Positions 9,210 through 18,266 of a stretch of 64,000 nt of DNA are shown piece by piece. The position numbers and the translations under genes are program-made. Positions within the stretch are counted from its first letter, which is position 1. Every line of letters starts with the position of its first letter. The stretch is from Streptomyces atroolivaceus (GTDB lineage Bacteria; Actinomycetota; Actinomycetes; Streptomycetales; Streptomycetaceae). The notes under the pieces are model-generated. The model had not been told where the DNA came from, did not search any database, and saw nothing but the letters and a program-made list of their open reading frames with translations. The stretch covers positions 558,001 to 622,000 of the forward strand of contig NZ_JNXG01000002.1 in assembly GCF_000717025.1 (NCBI RefSeq), given 5' to 3'.

Positions 9210-10283
9210 ATGCCTCGTTGGAAGGCTCTACCGGAAGAACTCGATCCGCAGATGCGGGAGTTCGTGGGTCAGCTGCGCAGGCTGGTGGACCGCAGCGGGA
9301 TGAGCCTGGCCGCGGTCGCCGACCGCACGGGCTACAGCAGGACCTCGTGGGAGCGTTATCTGGGCGGCAGGCTGCTGCCGCCCAGAGGGGCGATCGTCGC
9401 GCTCGCCGAGGTGACGGGTACGCAGCAGCACCATCTGACGACCATGTGGGAGCTGGCCGAGCGCGCCTGGAGCCGCTCCGAGATGCGGCACGACATGACG
9501 ATGGAGGCCATCAGGATCTCCCAGGCGCGTGCGGCGCTCGGGGAGGCCGGTGTGGCCGCGGCCCCCGTGGCGAGTCGGCGTGCGGCCCGCTCGGCCGGCG
9601 CAGGCACGGGGGTGTCCACCGCCGCGGGGCCCGGGGGAGGGGGGTGGGACGCGGGGCGTCCACCGTCCGTGCCCGTCCAGCGCGGCACGGTTCCGCGGAT
9701 TCCGCAGCAGCCGCGCCCGGGGCCCGCGACGGGTCCGGACGGAGGCGGACTCCGTACGGACGGTGGTGACGGAGGGCGGCAGGGGAGCGGCCGTCGCAGG
9801 GTGACCGTGGTCCTCGCAGGTCTCGTGGGCGCTCTCCTGCTGATAGCCGGCGCCGTGCTGCTGACCGGTCCGGGCGGGGACGACGACGCCGGCGCGGTGG
9901 CCGCGACACCGTCCGCCGAGCCCGGCACCAGCGCGCCCCAGGCGCCCGCCGGAGTCGGGTGCAGCGGTGCCGACTGCACCGGGCAGGACCCGGAAACCAT
10001 GGGCTGCGGCGGCCAGTTCGCCGACACGGTGGCCAGGGCGGCCGTCGGCGGCGGCCTCGTGGAGGTCCGCTACAGCGAGGCATGCGGGGCGGCGTGGGCC
10101 CGTATCACCCAGGCGTCCCTGGGAGACATCGTGCAGATCACCTCCGGTACGTCGGAGCAGGACGGCACGGTGTACGCCGACGCCGAGGCGTACACCCCGA
10201 TGGTCGCCGTGGAGAAGGCGTCGGACGTCGAGGCCTGCGCGACCCTCGCTTCGGGGACGACCGGCTGCACCACACCGGAGTGA
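9210..10283 (+). CDS. Membrane-anchored HTH protein with extracytoplasmic DUF2690 domain
   Basis: 357 residues. Residues 15-75 form an XRE-type helix-turn-helix (GMSLAAVADRTGYSRTSWERYLGGR). An Ala/Pro/Gly-rich linker leads to one transmembrane helix near residues 197-220 (VTVVLAGLVGALLLIAGAVLL). The outer part (about 248-357) has the DUF2690 pattern: CSGADCTGQDPETMGCGG, VEVRYSEACGAAWARI and GDIVQI, with six cysteines likely paired. Such proteins pair a cytosolic DNA-binding-like domain with an exported sensor-like domain; target genes are unknown. The G-rich run plus AAAG before 9210 supports the start. Confidence 0.88.
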   Translation: MPRWKALPEELDPQMREFVGQLRRLVDRSGMSLAAVADRTGYSRTSWERYLGGRLLPPRGAIVALAEVTGTQQHHLTTMWELAERAWSRSEMRHDMTMEAIRISQARAALGEAGVAAAPVASRRAARSAGAGTGVSTAAGPGGGGWDAGRPPSVPVQRGTVPRIPQQPRPGPATGPDGGGLRTDGGDGGRQGSGRRRVTVVLAGLVGALLLIAGAVLLTGPGGDDDAGAVAATPSAEPGTSAPQAPAGVGCSGADCTGQDPETMGCGGQFADTVARAAVGGGLVEVRYSEACGAAWARITQASLGDIVQITSGTSEQDGTVYADAEAYTPMVAVEKASDVEACATLASGTTGCTTPE

Positions 10284-10365
10284 CGTGAGGGGCGGCTGCG
10301 CTGAGTGACCGACTGTGTGCGGTCCCACAGGGGGGCGGGCCGCCCGTACGGCGAGGGTCGGATAG

Positions 10366-11448
<1,083 letters not shown>

Positions 11449-11481
11449 CCGGGGACCGGCCTCCGGGCCGGACTCCGGAGT

Positions 11482-11531
11482 CGTACGAGGGCGCCCCCGG
11501 CAGGATCCGCTGCCGGGGGCGCCCTCGTACG
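11482..11531. terminator. Perfect 21-bp hairpin between mdh and the convergent gene
   Basis: Bases 11482-11502 pair perfectly with 11511-11531 around an 8-nt GGATCCGC loop. It ends four bases before the stop of the opposing gene, so it is likely bidirectional. Confidence 0.9.
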
Positions 11532-11535
11532 TGCT

Positions 11536-12273
11536 TCAGCGGCCGAGCAGCCGGTCGGCGAGGCCGCGCACGGCGTCTGAGGCCCTGTGCTGCAACTGAG
11601 GACCGAAGGTGATCCGTGTGGCGCCCAGCTCTCCGAGCCGGCGGACGGCGGACGGGCCGTCGGGTGCGCCGACGGCGTTGAGCGGGACCGGCACCGCGGC
11701 GGCCACACGGGGGAGGACGTCGGCCGGGGCCATGATCGGATACACGCAGTCCGCGCCGGCTTCCGCGTAGAGCCGGGCGCGGGCGACCGTCTCCGTCACC
11801 ACGTCCGTGGCGGCGGGGCCCGCGTGGACGTACGTATCGACGCGGGCGTTGACGAACAGACGCCCGCCCGCGACGGCGCGCACCTCCGCGAGCCGGTCGG
11901 CGTGCCGCCGGGGGTCGGTCAGGACGCCGTCCGCCGAGTCCTCCAGATTGCAGCCGACCGCCCCGGCCTCCAGGAGGCGTTCGACGAGTTCGTCCGGCGC
12001 CAGGCCGTAGCCGGCTTCGACGTCCGCCGACACGGGGACGGACACCGCTCGTGCGATCCGTGCCACGGCCGCGAACATCTCGGCGGCGGGCGTCTGCCCG
12101 TCGGCGTACCCGAGGGAGGCGGCCACACCGGCGCTCGGTGTGGCCAGGGCCGGGAATCCGGCGTCCTCGAACACCCGGGCACTCGCGGCGTCCCAGGGGC
12201 CGGGCAGGACCAGCGGATCGGCCGGAAGGCGTCCGTGGTGCAGGGCGCGGAAGACGGAAGCGGGATCGTTCAT
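11536..12273 (-). CDS. Isocitrate lyase / PEP mutase family enzyme
   Basis: 245 residues; ATG at 12273 with GGAG upstream. A single TIM-barrel of the PEP-mutase/isocitrate-lyase superfamily: LVLPGPWDAASARVFEDAGF (strand 1), ATPSAGVAASLGYADGQ, the metal-binding SADVEAGYG (near residues 82-90), VGCNLEDSADG, and FVNARVDTY. The short form without the KKCGH lyase loop fits the many actinomycete members annotated as 2-methylisocitrate-lyase-like or phosphonomutase-like; the substrate cannot be told. It converges with mdh and precedes, on the same strand, nothing obvious; the next minus gene upstream is the CMD protein. Confidence 0.88.
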   Translation of the reverse strand: MNDPASVFRALHHGRLPADPLVLPGPWDAASARVFEDAGFPALATPSAGVAASLGYADGQTPAAEMFAAVARIARAVSVPVSADVEAGYGLAPDELVERLLEAGAVGCNLEDSADGVLTDPRRHADRLAEVRAVAGGRLFVNARVDTYVHAGPAATDVVTETVARARLYAEAGADCVYPIMAPADVLPRVAAAVPVPLNAVGAPDGPSAVRRLGELGATRITFGPQLQHRASDAVRGLADRLLGR

Positions 12274-12350
12274 CAGGACTCCGGGACGGGAGGAACGCGG
12301 GGTGGTGGTCCGGCACGCACGGGGCGAAGGGTTCCCTCGCCCCGTCGCTC

Positions 12351-12866
12351 TCAGTGCTTGACGTCGCCGGGCGTGTAGTGCCCCGGGGTCAGCCGGGTCG
12401 TCACACCGAACCGGTTCCAGGCGTTGATCACCGTGATCGCGGCGATCAGCTGGGCGAGCTCGGTCTCCTCGAAGTGCTCGGCGGCCTTCGCGTAGACCTC
12501 GTCGGGCACGAAACCGTCGGTCAGGACCGTCACCGCCTCCGTCAGCCGGATCGCCGCCAGCTCCTTCTCCGTGTAGAAGTGCTGCGACTCCTCCCAGGCG
12601 CTGAGCTGGATGATCCGCTCGACGGACTCACCCGCAGCGAGGGCGTCCTTCGAGTGCATGTCCAGGCAGAAGGCGCAGCGGTTGAGCTGGGATGCGCGGA
12701 TCTTCACCAGTTCGAGGAGAGCCGGGTCGACTCCCTTCCGGGCGGCGACGTCCAGTCGGACCATGGCCTTGTAGACGTCGGGGGCGAGCTGCGCCCACTG
12801 AAGCCGGGCGGGGTGCTCGGGGGCGTACTCGGCGGGCGTGGCGTGGTGGTGCGTGTGCGTGGTCAT
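12351..12866 (-). CDS. Carboxymuconolactone decarboxylase / AhpD-family protein
   Basis: 171 residues from the ATG at 12866. Carries the AhpD-like redox centre NRCAFCLDMHSKDA (Cys-x-x-Cys with the following His), so it is likely a thiol peroxidase-like or alkylhydroperoxidase-like protein; it is the single-domain form. The N-terminus has a His-rich MTTHTHHHA stretch. It starts 47 bp from the divergent MocR-type regulator, an arrangement seen often for this pair in Streptomyces, and is probably its target. Confidence 0.9.
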   Translation of the reverse strand: MTTHTHHHATPAEYAPEHPARLQWAQLAPDVYKAMVRLDVAARKGVDPALLELVKIRASQLNRCAFCLDMHSKDALAAGESVERIIQLSAWEESQHFYTEKELAAIRLTEAVTVLTDGFVPDEVYAKAAEHFEETELAQLIAAITVINAWNRFGVTTRLTPGHYTPGDVKH

Positions 12867-12913
12867 GGGTTCGACGCTAACGGGCTGATGGCGCACCGGT
12901 ATGGTCCATTTCC

Positions 12914-14314
12914 ATGACGGATTCCTGGGCCGCTTTCGGCGCCGACCTGCACATCGAACCCGTCGGCGCCGGGCTGCGCAGCGGGCTGATGAACGCGCTG
13001 AGGGAGGCCGTGCGCACCGGACGGCTGACGCCGGGGACCCGGCTGCCCTCCTCCCGGACGCTCGCCGTGGACCTCGGCGTCGCCCGTAACACCGTCGCCG
13101 ACGCCTATGCCGAGCTCGTGGCCGAGGGCTGGCTCACCGCGCGGCAGGGATCGGGGACCAGGGTGGCGCAGCGGGCCGATGCGGCCGGTCCGGGAGCCCG
13201 CCGTGCTCCGTCCCGGCCGGTTCGGCGGCGGCCCACCCACAGCCTGATGCCGGGATCGCCGGACCTCTCGGCCTTCCCCCGGGCCGAATGGCTCAAGGCG
13301 TCGAGGCGCGCCCTCGCCGCCGCGCCCGACCAGGCCTTCGGGTACGACGATCCACAGGGCCGCATCGAGCTGCGCACCGTCCTGGCCGGCTACCTGGCGC
13401 GAGCGCGGGGGGTGTACGCGGACCCGGAGCGCATCGTGATCTGCTCCGGTTTCGTCCACGGGCTCACCTTGATGGGGAAGGTGCTGGCGCGGCGCGGGGT
13501 GCGGGAGGCGGCCGTCGAGTCGTGCGGGTTGGACATCCACTGGGGTCTTCTGGCCGGGGCGGGCCTGGCCACTGTGTGCCTCCCTGTTGACGAGCTCGGG
13601 GCCAGGACCGGGGAACTGGGGGGTATGCGCCGTGTGGGCGCCGCCCTGCTGACACCCGCCCACCAGTTCCCCACGGGAGTCCCGCTCCATCCCGACCGGC
13701 GGGCCGCGGCGGTGGACTGGGCACGGGCCTCGGGCGGCCTCCTCCTGGAGGACGACTACGACGGCGAGTTCCGTTACGACCGGCAGCCGGTGGGCGCCCT
13801 CCAGGGGCTCGACCCGGAACGGGTGGTCTATATGGGAACTGCCAGCAAATCGCTGGCTCCCGGGCTCCGGCTGGCCTGGATGGTGCTGCCGGAGGGCCTG
13901 GTGGACGAGGTGTGCGAGGCCAAGGGCGGCCCCGAGTGGATGACCGGGTCGCTGGACCAGCTGACCCTCGCGGAGTTCATCGCGTCCGGGGCGTACGACC
14001 GGCATGTGCGGGCCATGCGGCTGCGCTACCGCCGCCGCCGCGACCAGCTCGTGCGGGCGCTCGCCGAGCGGGCACCGGACTTCCGGGTGAGCGGCATCGC
14101 GGCGGGGCTGCACGCCGTGCTCGAACTGCCCGAGGGGACCGAGCATCCGGTCGTCCAGGCGGCCACCTGGCAGGGGCTCGCGCTGGAGCGGCTCTCGCGC
14201 TTCCGGCACCAGGACGCGGAGCCGGGGCGCGAGGGGCTGGTCATCGGCTACGGCACGCCGTCGGAGAGCGGATGGGCAGGAGCGCTGGACGCCCTCTGCC
14301 GGGTGCTCCCGTAG
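12914..14314 (+). CDS. MocR/PdxR-type GntR-family regulator with aminotransferase domain
   Basis: 466 residues. N-terminal winged helix (about 20-85: LREAVRTGRLTPGTRLPSSR, VARNTVADAYAEL, GWLTARQGSGTRV) joined to a fold-type I aminotransferase-like domain. PLP-binding Lys312 lies in GTASKSLAPGLRLAW, and the cofactor Asp in LLLEDDYDGEFRY. It probably binds PLP and an amine or amino acid and controls the divergent CMD-family gene whose start is 47 bp away. It does not sit beside pdxST, so a role in vitamin B6 synthesis is not supported here. Confidence 0.92.
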   Translation: MTDSWAAFGADLHIEPVGAGLRSGLMNALREAVRTGRLTPGTRLPSSRTLAVDLGVARNTVADAYAELVAEGWLTARQGSGTRVAQRADAAGPGARRAPSRPVRRRPTHSLMPGSPDLSAFPRAEWLKASRRALAAAPDQAFGYDDPQGRIELRTVLAGYLARARGVYADPERIVICSGFVHGLTLMGKVLARRGVREAAVESCGLDIHWGLLAGAGLATVCLPVDELGARTGELGGMRRVGAALLTPAHQFPTGVPLHPDRRAAAVDWARASGGLLLEDDYDGEFRYDRQPVGALQGLDPERVVYMGTASKSLAPGLRLAWMVLPEGLVDEVCEAKGGPEWMTGSLDQLTLAEFIASGAYDRHVRAMRLRYRRRRDQLVRALAERAPDFRVSGIAAGLHAVLELPEGTEHPVVQAATWQGLALERLSRFRHQDAEPGREGLVIGYGTPSESGWAGALDALCRVLP

Positions 14315-14445
14315 ACGGGGATATCGGTACATGCGGGGTGCGGGTGCGCACCGGGTTTCAGCCGAGAGGGGCGTGCATCTAATCTGACTGGCAGTTCGAG
14401 GGCCGACGGATGCCGGCCCGTGGGTACGACGGGGGAGAACAGAAC

Positions 14446-14721
14446 GTGAAGAGGCGCAAGCTGAGGTCGAGCACCGTCGTGCTCGGCGGCATGGGAGTGC
14501 TCGCGGCAACGCTCACCGCATGCAGTTCGGAACCGGACGAGCGGTGCGTCCATCCGGTGACCCAGGAGATCCTGCCGGACTACGAGTGCGAGGACAGCGA
14601 CGGCAGCGGTACGTACTACTACGGCGGCAGCAGCCACAAGAACCGGGTCTCCGGCGGCAGTTTCAACAAGTCCGCGGTCGAACGCGACGGATTCGGCTCC
14701 TCCAGCTCCAGCGGCGGCTGA
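14446..14721 (+). CDS. Small lipoprotein with Ser/Gly-rich tail
   Basis: 91 residues; GTG at 14446 with GGGGGAG 9 nt upstream. A basic n-region (VKRRKLRSS), a hydrophobic stretch and the lipobox LTAC near residue 25 show export and lipidation. The mature part has two more Cys (RCVHP, YECED), a YYYGG run and a tail of Ser/Gly. Seven bases separate it from the glutathionylspermidine-synthase-like gene, so they form an operon; this lipoprotein-ATP-grasp pair is conserved in Streptomyces and suggests a joint envelope role. Function unknown. Confidence 0.85.
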   Translation: MKRRKLRSSTVVLGGMGVLAATLTACSSEPDERCVHPVTQEILPDYECEDSDGSGTYYYGGSSHKNRVSGGSFNKSAVERDGFGSSSSSGG

Positions 14722-14728
14722 CACCCTC

Positions 14729-15916
14729 ATGGAACGCCGCACCATCGAACCACGCCCCGGGTGGCAGGAGACCGTCGAGGAACAGGGGCTGATCTATCCC
14801 CTGACCCGCTACCCGGACGGATCGCTGCGCCCGTACTGGGACGAGAGCGCCTACTACGTCTTCTCGCTGCCCGAGGTCGAGGCGCTGGAGGAGGTCGTGG
14901 AGGAACTCCACGGGATGTGTCTGGCCGCCGCCGCGCACATCGTCGAGCACGACCGCTTCACCGATCTCGGCATCACCGACCCCCGGCTGGCGGGCCTGAT
15001 CGCGGAGTCCTGGCGACGCCGTGCCGAACTCCCCTCCCTGTACGGCAGGTTCGACCTGCGGTACGACGGGACCGGTCCGGCCAAGATGCTGGAGTACAAC
15101 GCGGACACCCCCACCTCGCTCGTCGAGGCGGCCAGTCCCCAGTGGTTCTGGATGGAGGACCGCTTCCCCGGGGCCGACCAGTGGAACTCCCTGCACGAGC
15201 GTCTCGTCGACGCGTGGAAGCGGCAGGCCCCGCTGCTGCCTCCGGGCCCCCTGCACTTCGCCCACTCCGACGGCGACGAGCTGGGCGAGGACCTGATGAC
15301 GGTGGCGTATCTGCGGGAGACCGCCGCGCAGGCCGGGATCGAGACCGAGGCGCTCTCCGTCGAACGGATCGGCTGGGACCGGCTGTCCGGCCGATTCGTC
15401 GACGAACGGCTCCGCTTCATCCGCAGCTGCTTCAAGCTGTACCCGTGGGAATGGCTGACGACGGACCGCTTCGGCCCGCACGTGCTCGGCACCCTCGACA
15501 ACGGCGGGGGCACCGGCAGCACCTGCTGGATCGAGCCGGCCTGGAAGATGCTCCTCTCCAACAAGGCGCTGCTGGCCATCCTCTGGGAGCTGTATCCGGG
15601 CCACCCCAACCTCCTCCCCTCCTACCTCGACGGCCCCCGCGAACTGGCCGGGCCCGACGGAGCGGGTTACGTCGCCAAGCCGCTGCTCGGCCGCGAAGGC
15701 GCCGGGGTCACCGTCCACGAACCGGGTGGCGCCGCGGTGACGCGCGACGAGCCGTGCTGCTACCAGGAGCTGGCACCCCTGCCCGATTTCGAGGGCAACC
15801 GCGTGGTGCTCGGCGCCTGGGTGGTCGAGGACGAGTCCGCCGGGCTCGGCATCAGGGAATCAGCGGGGCTGATCACGGACGAGTACGCCCGCTTCCTGCC
15901 CCACGTCATCCTCTGA
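14729..15916 (+). CDS. Glutathionylspermidine synthase-like ATP-grasp amide ligase
   Basis: 395 residues. Matches the C-terminal synthetase half of glutathionylspermidine synthase (GSP_synth family): YWDESAYYVFSLPEVEALE, GRFDLRYDG, KMLEYNADTPTSLVEAA (the substrate/Mg site with Glu-Tyr-Asn-Ala-Asp), EPAWKMLLSNKALLAILWELYPGH split into conserved blocks, and VAKPLLGREGAGV (ATP-binding Lys and Gly-rich loop). Actinomycetes have no glutathione or trypanothione, so the substrate must differ; an amide ligase on a polyamine, peptide or wall component is inferred. Coupled to the lipoprotein gene 7 bases upstream. Confidence 0.9.
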   Translation: MERRTIEPRPGWQETVEEQGLIYPLTRYPDGSLRPYWDESAYYVFSLPEVEALEEVVEELHGMCLAAAAHIVEHDRFTDLGITDPRLAGLIAESWRRRAELPSLYGRFDLRYDGTGPAKMLEYNADTPTSLVEAASPQWFWMEDRFPGADQWNSLHERLVDAWKRQAPLLPPGPLHFAHSDGDELGEDLMTVAYLRETAAQAGIETEALSVERIGWDRLSGRFVDERLRFIRSCFKLYPWEWLTTDRFGPHVLGTLDNGGGTGSTCWIEPAWKMLLSNKALLAILWELYPGHPNLLPSYLDGPRELAGPDGAGYVAKPLLGREGAGVTVHEPGGAAVTRDEPCCYQELAPLPDFEGNRVVLGAWVVEDESAGLGIRESAGLITDEYARFLPHVIL

Positions 15917-15945
15917 GCCGGTGGCCGCCCGCCGCCGCTGCGGAT

Positions 15946-17148
15946 TCAGCCCGCCAGTACGCCGCGCAGCTGGTCCAGGCCCCAGTCCAGGTCCTCCTTA
16001 CTGATCACCAGGGGCGGGGCGATCCGAATCGTGGAGCCATGGGTGTCCTTGACCAGCACCCCGCGGTCCATCAACTTCTCGGAGATCTCCCGGCCCGTCC
16101 CCAGGGCCGGGGAGACGTCGACCCCTGCCCACAGACCCCGCCCCCGCACGGCCTGCACCGCGCCGCCGGTCAGCAGCCCCAACTCGTGGTGGAGGTGGTC
16201 GCCCAGCTCCGCGGCACGCTGCTGGAACTCACCGGTGCGCAGCATCGCGACCACCTCCAGAGCGACCGCGCAGGCCAGGGGGTTCCCGCCGAACGTGGAT
16301 CCGTGCTCGCCCGGCCTGTAGACACCGAGCACCGCGGCGGAGGACACGACGGCCGAGACGGGCACGACGCCACCGCCCAGCGCCTTGCCCAGAACGTACA
16401 TGTCGGGCACGACCCCCTCGTGCTCGCAGGCGAAGGTCCGGCCCGTGCGGCCCAGGCCCGACTGGATCTCGTCCGCGATGAACAGCACATTCCGCTCCCG
16501 GGTCATCTCCCGCACTCCCGCGAGATAGCCCGGCGGCGGAACCAGGACCCCGGCCTCGCCCTGGATCGGTTCCATCAGCACCGCGACGGTGTTCTCGGTC
16601 ATCGCTCCGGCGAGTGCGGTGAGATCCCCGTACGGCACGATCTCGAACCCCGGCGTGTACGGGCCGAAGTCGTCCCGCGCCTCGTGGTCGGTGGAGAAGC
16701 TGACGATCGTCGTCGTCCTGCCGTGGAAGTTGTCGGCGGCGACGATGATCTTCGCCATCCCGTCCGGAACGCCCTTGACCCGATAGCCCCATTTGCGGGC
16801 CGTCTTCACCGCTGTCTCGACGGCTTCCGCCCCCGTGTTCATGGGGAGGACCATCTCCATGCCGCAGAGCTCGGCCAGCTGCGTACAGAAGTCGGCGAAC
16901 CGGTCGTGATGGAAGGCGCGCGAGGTCAGCGTCACCCTTTCGAGCTGGTCCTTGGCCGCGTCGATCAGCCGCCTGTTGCGGTGTCCGAAGTTGAGCGCCG
17001 AGTAGCCGGCGAGCATGTCGAGGTAACGGCGCCCCTCCACATCGGTCATCCAGGCGCCGTCCGCCGAGGCGACGACGACCGGCAGCGGGTGGTAGTTGTG
17101 CGCGCTGTGCGCCTCGGCGGAGGCGATGGCGGTTTCCGTGGTCGACAC
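15946..17148 (-). CDS. rocD: Ornithine aminotransferase
   Basis: Converts ornithine and 2-oxoglutarate to glutamate semialdehyde and glutamate; PLP enzyme of arginine/ornithine catabolism. 400 residues from the GTG at 17148 (GGAG upstream). Diagnostic segments: MNTGAEAVETAVKTARKWGY, NFHGRTTTIVSFS, EPIQGEAGV, IADEIQSGLGRTG and the PLP Lys255 in VLGKALGGGVVPVSA, with HGSTFGGNPLA. It converges with the GSP-synthase-like gene. No arginase or dimethylargininase lies beside it. Confidence 0.95.
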   Translation of the reverse strand: MSTTETAIASAEAHSAHNYHPLPVVVASADGAWMTDVEGRRYLDMLAGYSALNFGHRNRRLIDAAKDQLERVTLTSRAFHHDRFADFCTQLAELCGMEMVLPMNTGAEAVETAVKTARKWGYRVKGVPDGMAKIIVAADNFHGRTTTIVSFSTDHEARDDFGPYTPGFEIVPYGDLTALAGAMTENTVAVLMEPIQGEAGVLVPPPGYLAGVREMTRERNVLFIADEIQSGLGRTGRTFACEHEGVVPDMYVLGKALGGGVVPVSAVVSSAAVLGVYRPGEHGSTFGGNPLACAVALEVVAMLRTGEFQQRAAELGDHLHHELGLLTGGAVQAVRGRGLWAGVDVSPALGTGREISEKLMDRGVLVKDTHGSTIRIAPPLVISKEDLDWGLDQLRGVLAG

Positions 17149-17529
17149 GGGATCTCCGTTCGTCGTGCGGCGTGGGCGGGGTGTGCCCACTTTGTATCGT
17201 CGGTCGGATTCAGGACCCGGAAACCTTCAGCCCGTGGCGCGCCTCGCGAGCTCCGTCCCCGGCGAGCGTCCGCATCGCTGCCGCGAGCGCCCGCCGCCGT
17301 GCTGCCGCCGAGCCGCCGATGAGTGCCTGGCGCCGTCCGGGGCCCCACGCGCCGAGTCCCGCCGGCCCCACGCGCCGAGTCCCGCCGGCCCCACGCACCG
17401 AGTCCCGCCGGCCCCTGGCGGCGGGGCGGCCAGGGTGACCACCGGGCCCACCGCCCGACCGGGTACGGCACGCCGCCAGGGGCCCAGGAGTGCGCACGGC
17501 CCCGAGACCCGTCGGCCCGGTCCACGGAC
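17149..17529. other. 380-bp gap upstream of rocD, mostly low-complexity
   Basis: No gene is supported. The region nearest rocD holds its leader (minus strand). The rest has the 23-bp tandem repeat at 17341-17409 and GC-rich sequence with open frames on all sides but no consistent codon bias. It lies beyond the decayed end of the anti-sigma pseudogene and looks like eroded coding sequence. Confidence 0.55.
17341..17409. repeat. Three tandem copies of a 23-bp unit
   Basis: The unit GGCCCCACGCGCCGAGTCCC followed by GCC occurs at 17341-17363, 17364-17386 and 17387-17409; the first two are identical, the third has one G-to-A change, and a partial fourth follows. Unit length is not a multiple of three, so it shifts frame and argues against coding here. 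Confidence 0.9.
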
Positions 17530-18266
17530 CGCTCGGATCGTCGACCCGGCGATCGCGGCGTGCCTCGGACAGCCTCCTCACCTCTTCCGGCCGGGACGTC
17601 ATCCGCCCGCCCCGCACCCACAACGGCGTCGGGCCGGCGGTCCGTTCGGACCTGACCCCCTTGGTGCCGTCCTCATCGACCCTCGTGAGCGCCTGGAGAC
17701 GCGGCCCCGCGAGCCACGCCCCGTCAGGCCGGCCCGCGACCTGACCGTCCTGGCCTTCCCCTTCGCCTCCTCCACCACCTCCACCTCCCCGGAGCACCTC
17801 GGGCGCCACCGGCGGGCAGTCCGCCCGCCGGACCGCCTCGTGCACGGGCAGCGGCGCTCCGTGGCCCGGCCCCCGCGCCTCCCGCACCGGGGAGCCACCC
17901 GGCGGGCCCGGCACCCACCGCACCTCGACCCCGCCGAAGCCGAACCGATCGGCGACCGCCGCCCGTACCGGGGGGCGTGAGCACCAGCACCACGAGCAGA
18001 CCGGAGAAGGCCGCGGCGAGGGCCCGGACGCGTCCGCGGGTCCATGCGCGGATCCGCTCCAGGCGTCCCACCGGTTCTCGCACGGGCACGGGCACCGCCT
18101 CCGCCACCATCTGCGCCAGGACCCGCTCGGCCATCGTCGCGCCGTCGGTGTCCGGCACGTCCAATCCGTCGCGCAGCGCCCGCAGCTCCGCCCGCAGGCG
18201 CGCCCGCTGCCCGTCCTCCGGCAGCCCGGGACGCTCCGGGTCATCGCCGACCGTCACCCTGCCCAC
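17530..18266 (-). pseudogene. Frameshifted anti-sigma-like membrane protein gene
   Basis: Starting at GTG 18266 (or GTG 18257), overlapping the end of the ECF sigma gene, the frame encodes a hydrophilic N-terminus (RLRAELRALRDGLDVPDTDG) and a transmembrane helix (ALAAAFSGLLVVLVLTPP). In the related family this runs on into VRAAVADRFGFGGV; here that peptide continues in another frame because the minus strand has a run of six C (17970-17975) where five would keep frame. Further family-like pieces (DEDGTKGVRSERTAGP, LWVRGGRM, VRRLSEARR) follow with the middle part scrambled. So the gene appears broken at least once, probably more. A sequencing error in the homopolymer could explain only the first break. 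Confidence 0.65.

Noticed and set aside
14761..17322. Open plus frame of 853 codons
   Set aside because: Passes through the GSP-synthase-like gene in the wrong frame and antisense to rocD; no motif.
17341..17409. Repeats considered as a CRISPR array
   Set aside because: Units are directly adjacent with no spacers, and no cas gene is in the window.
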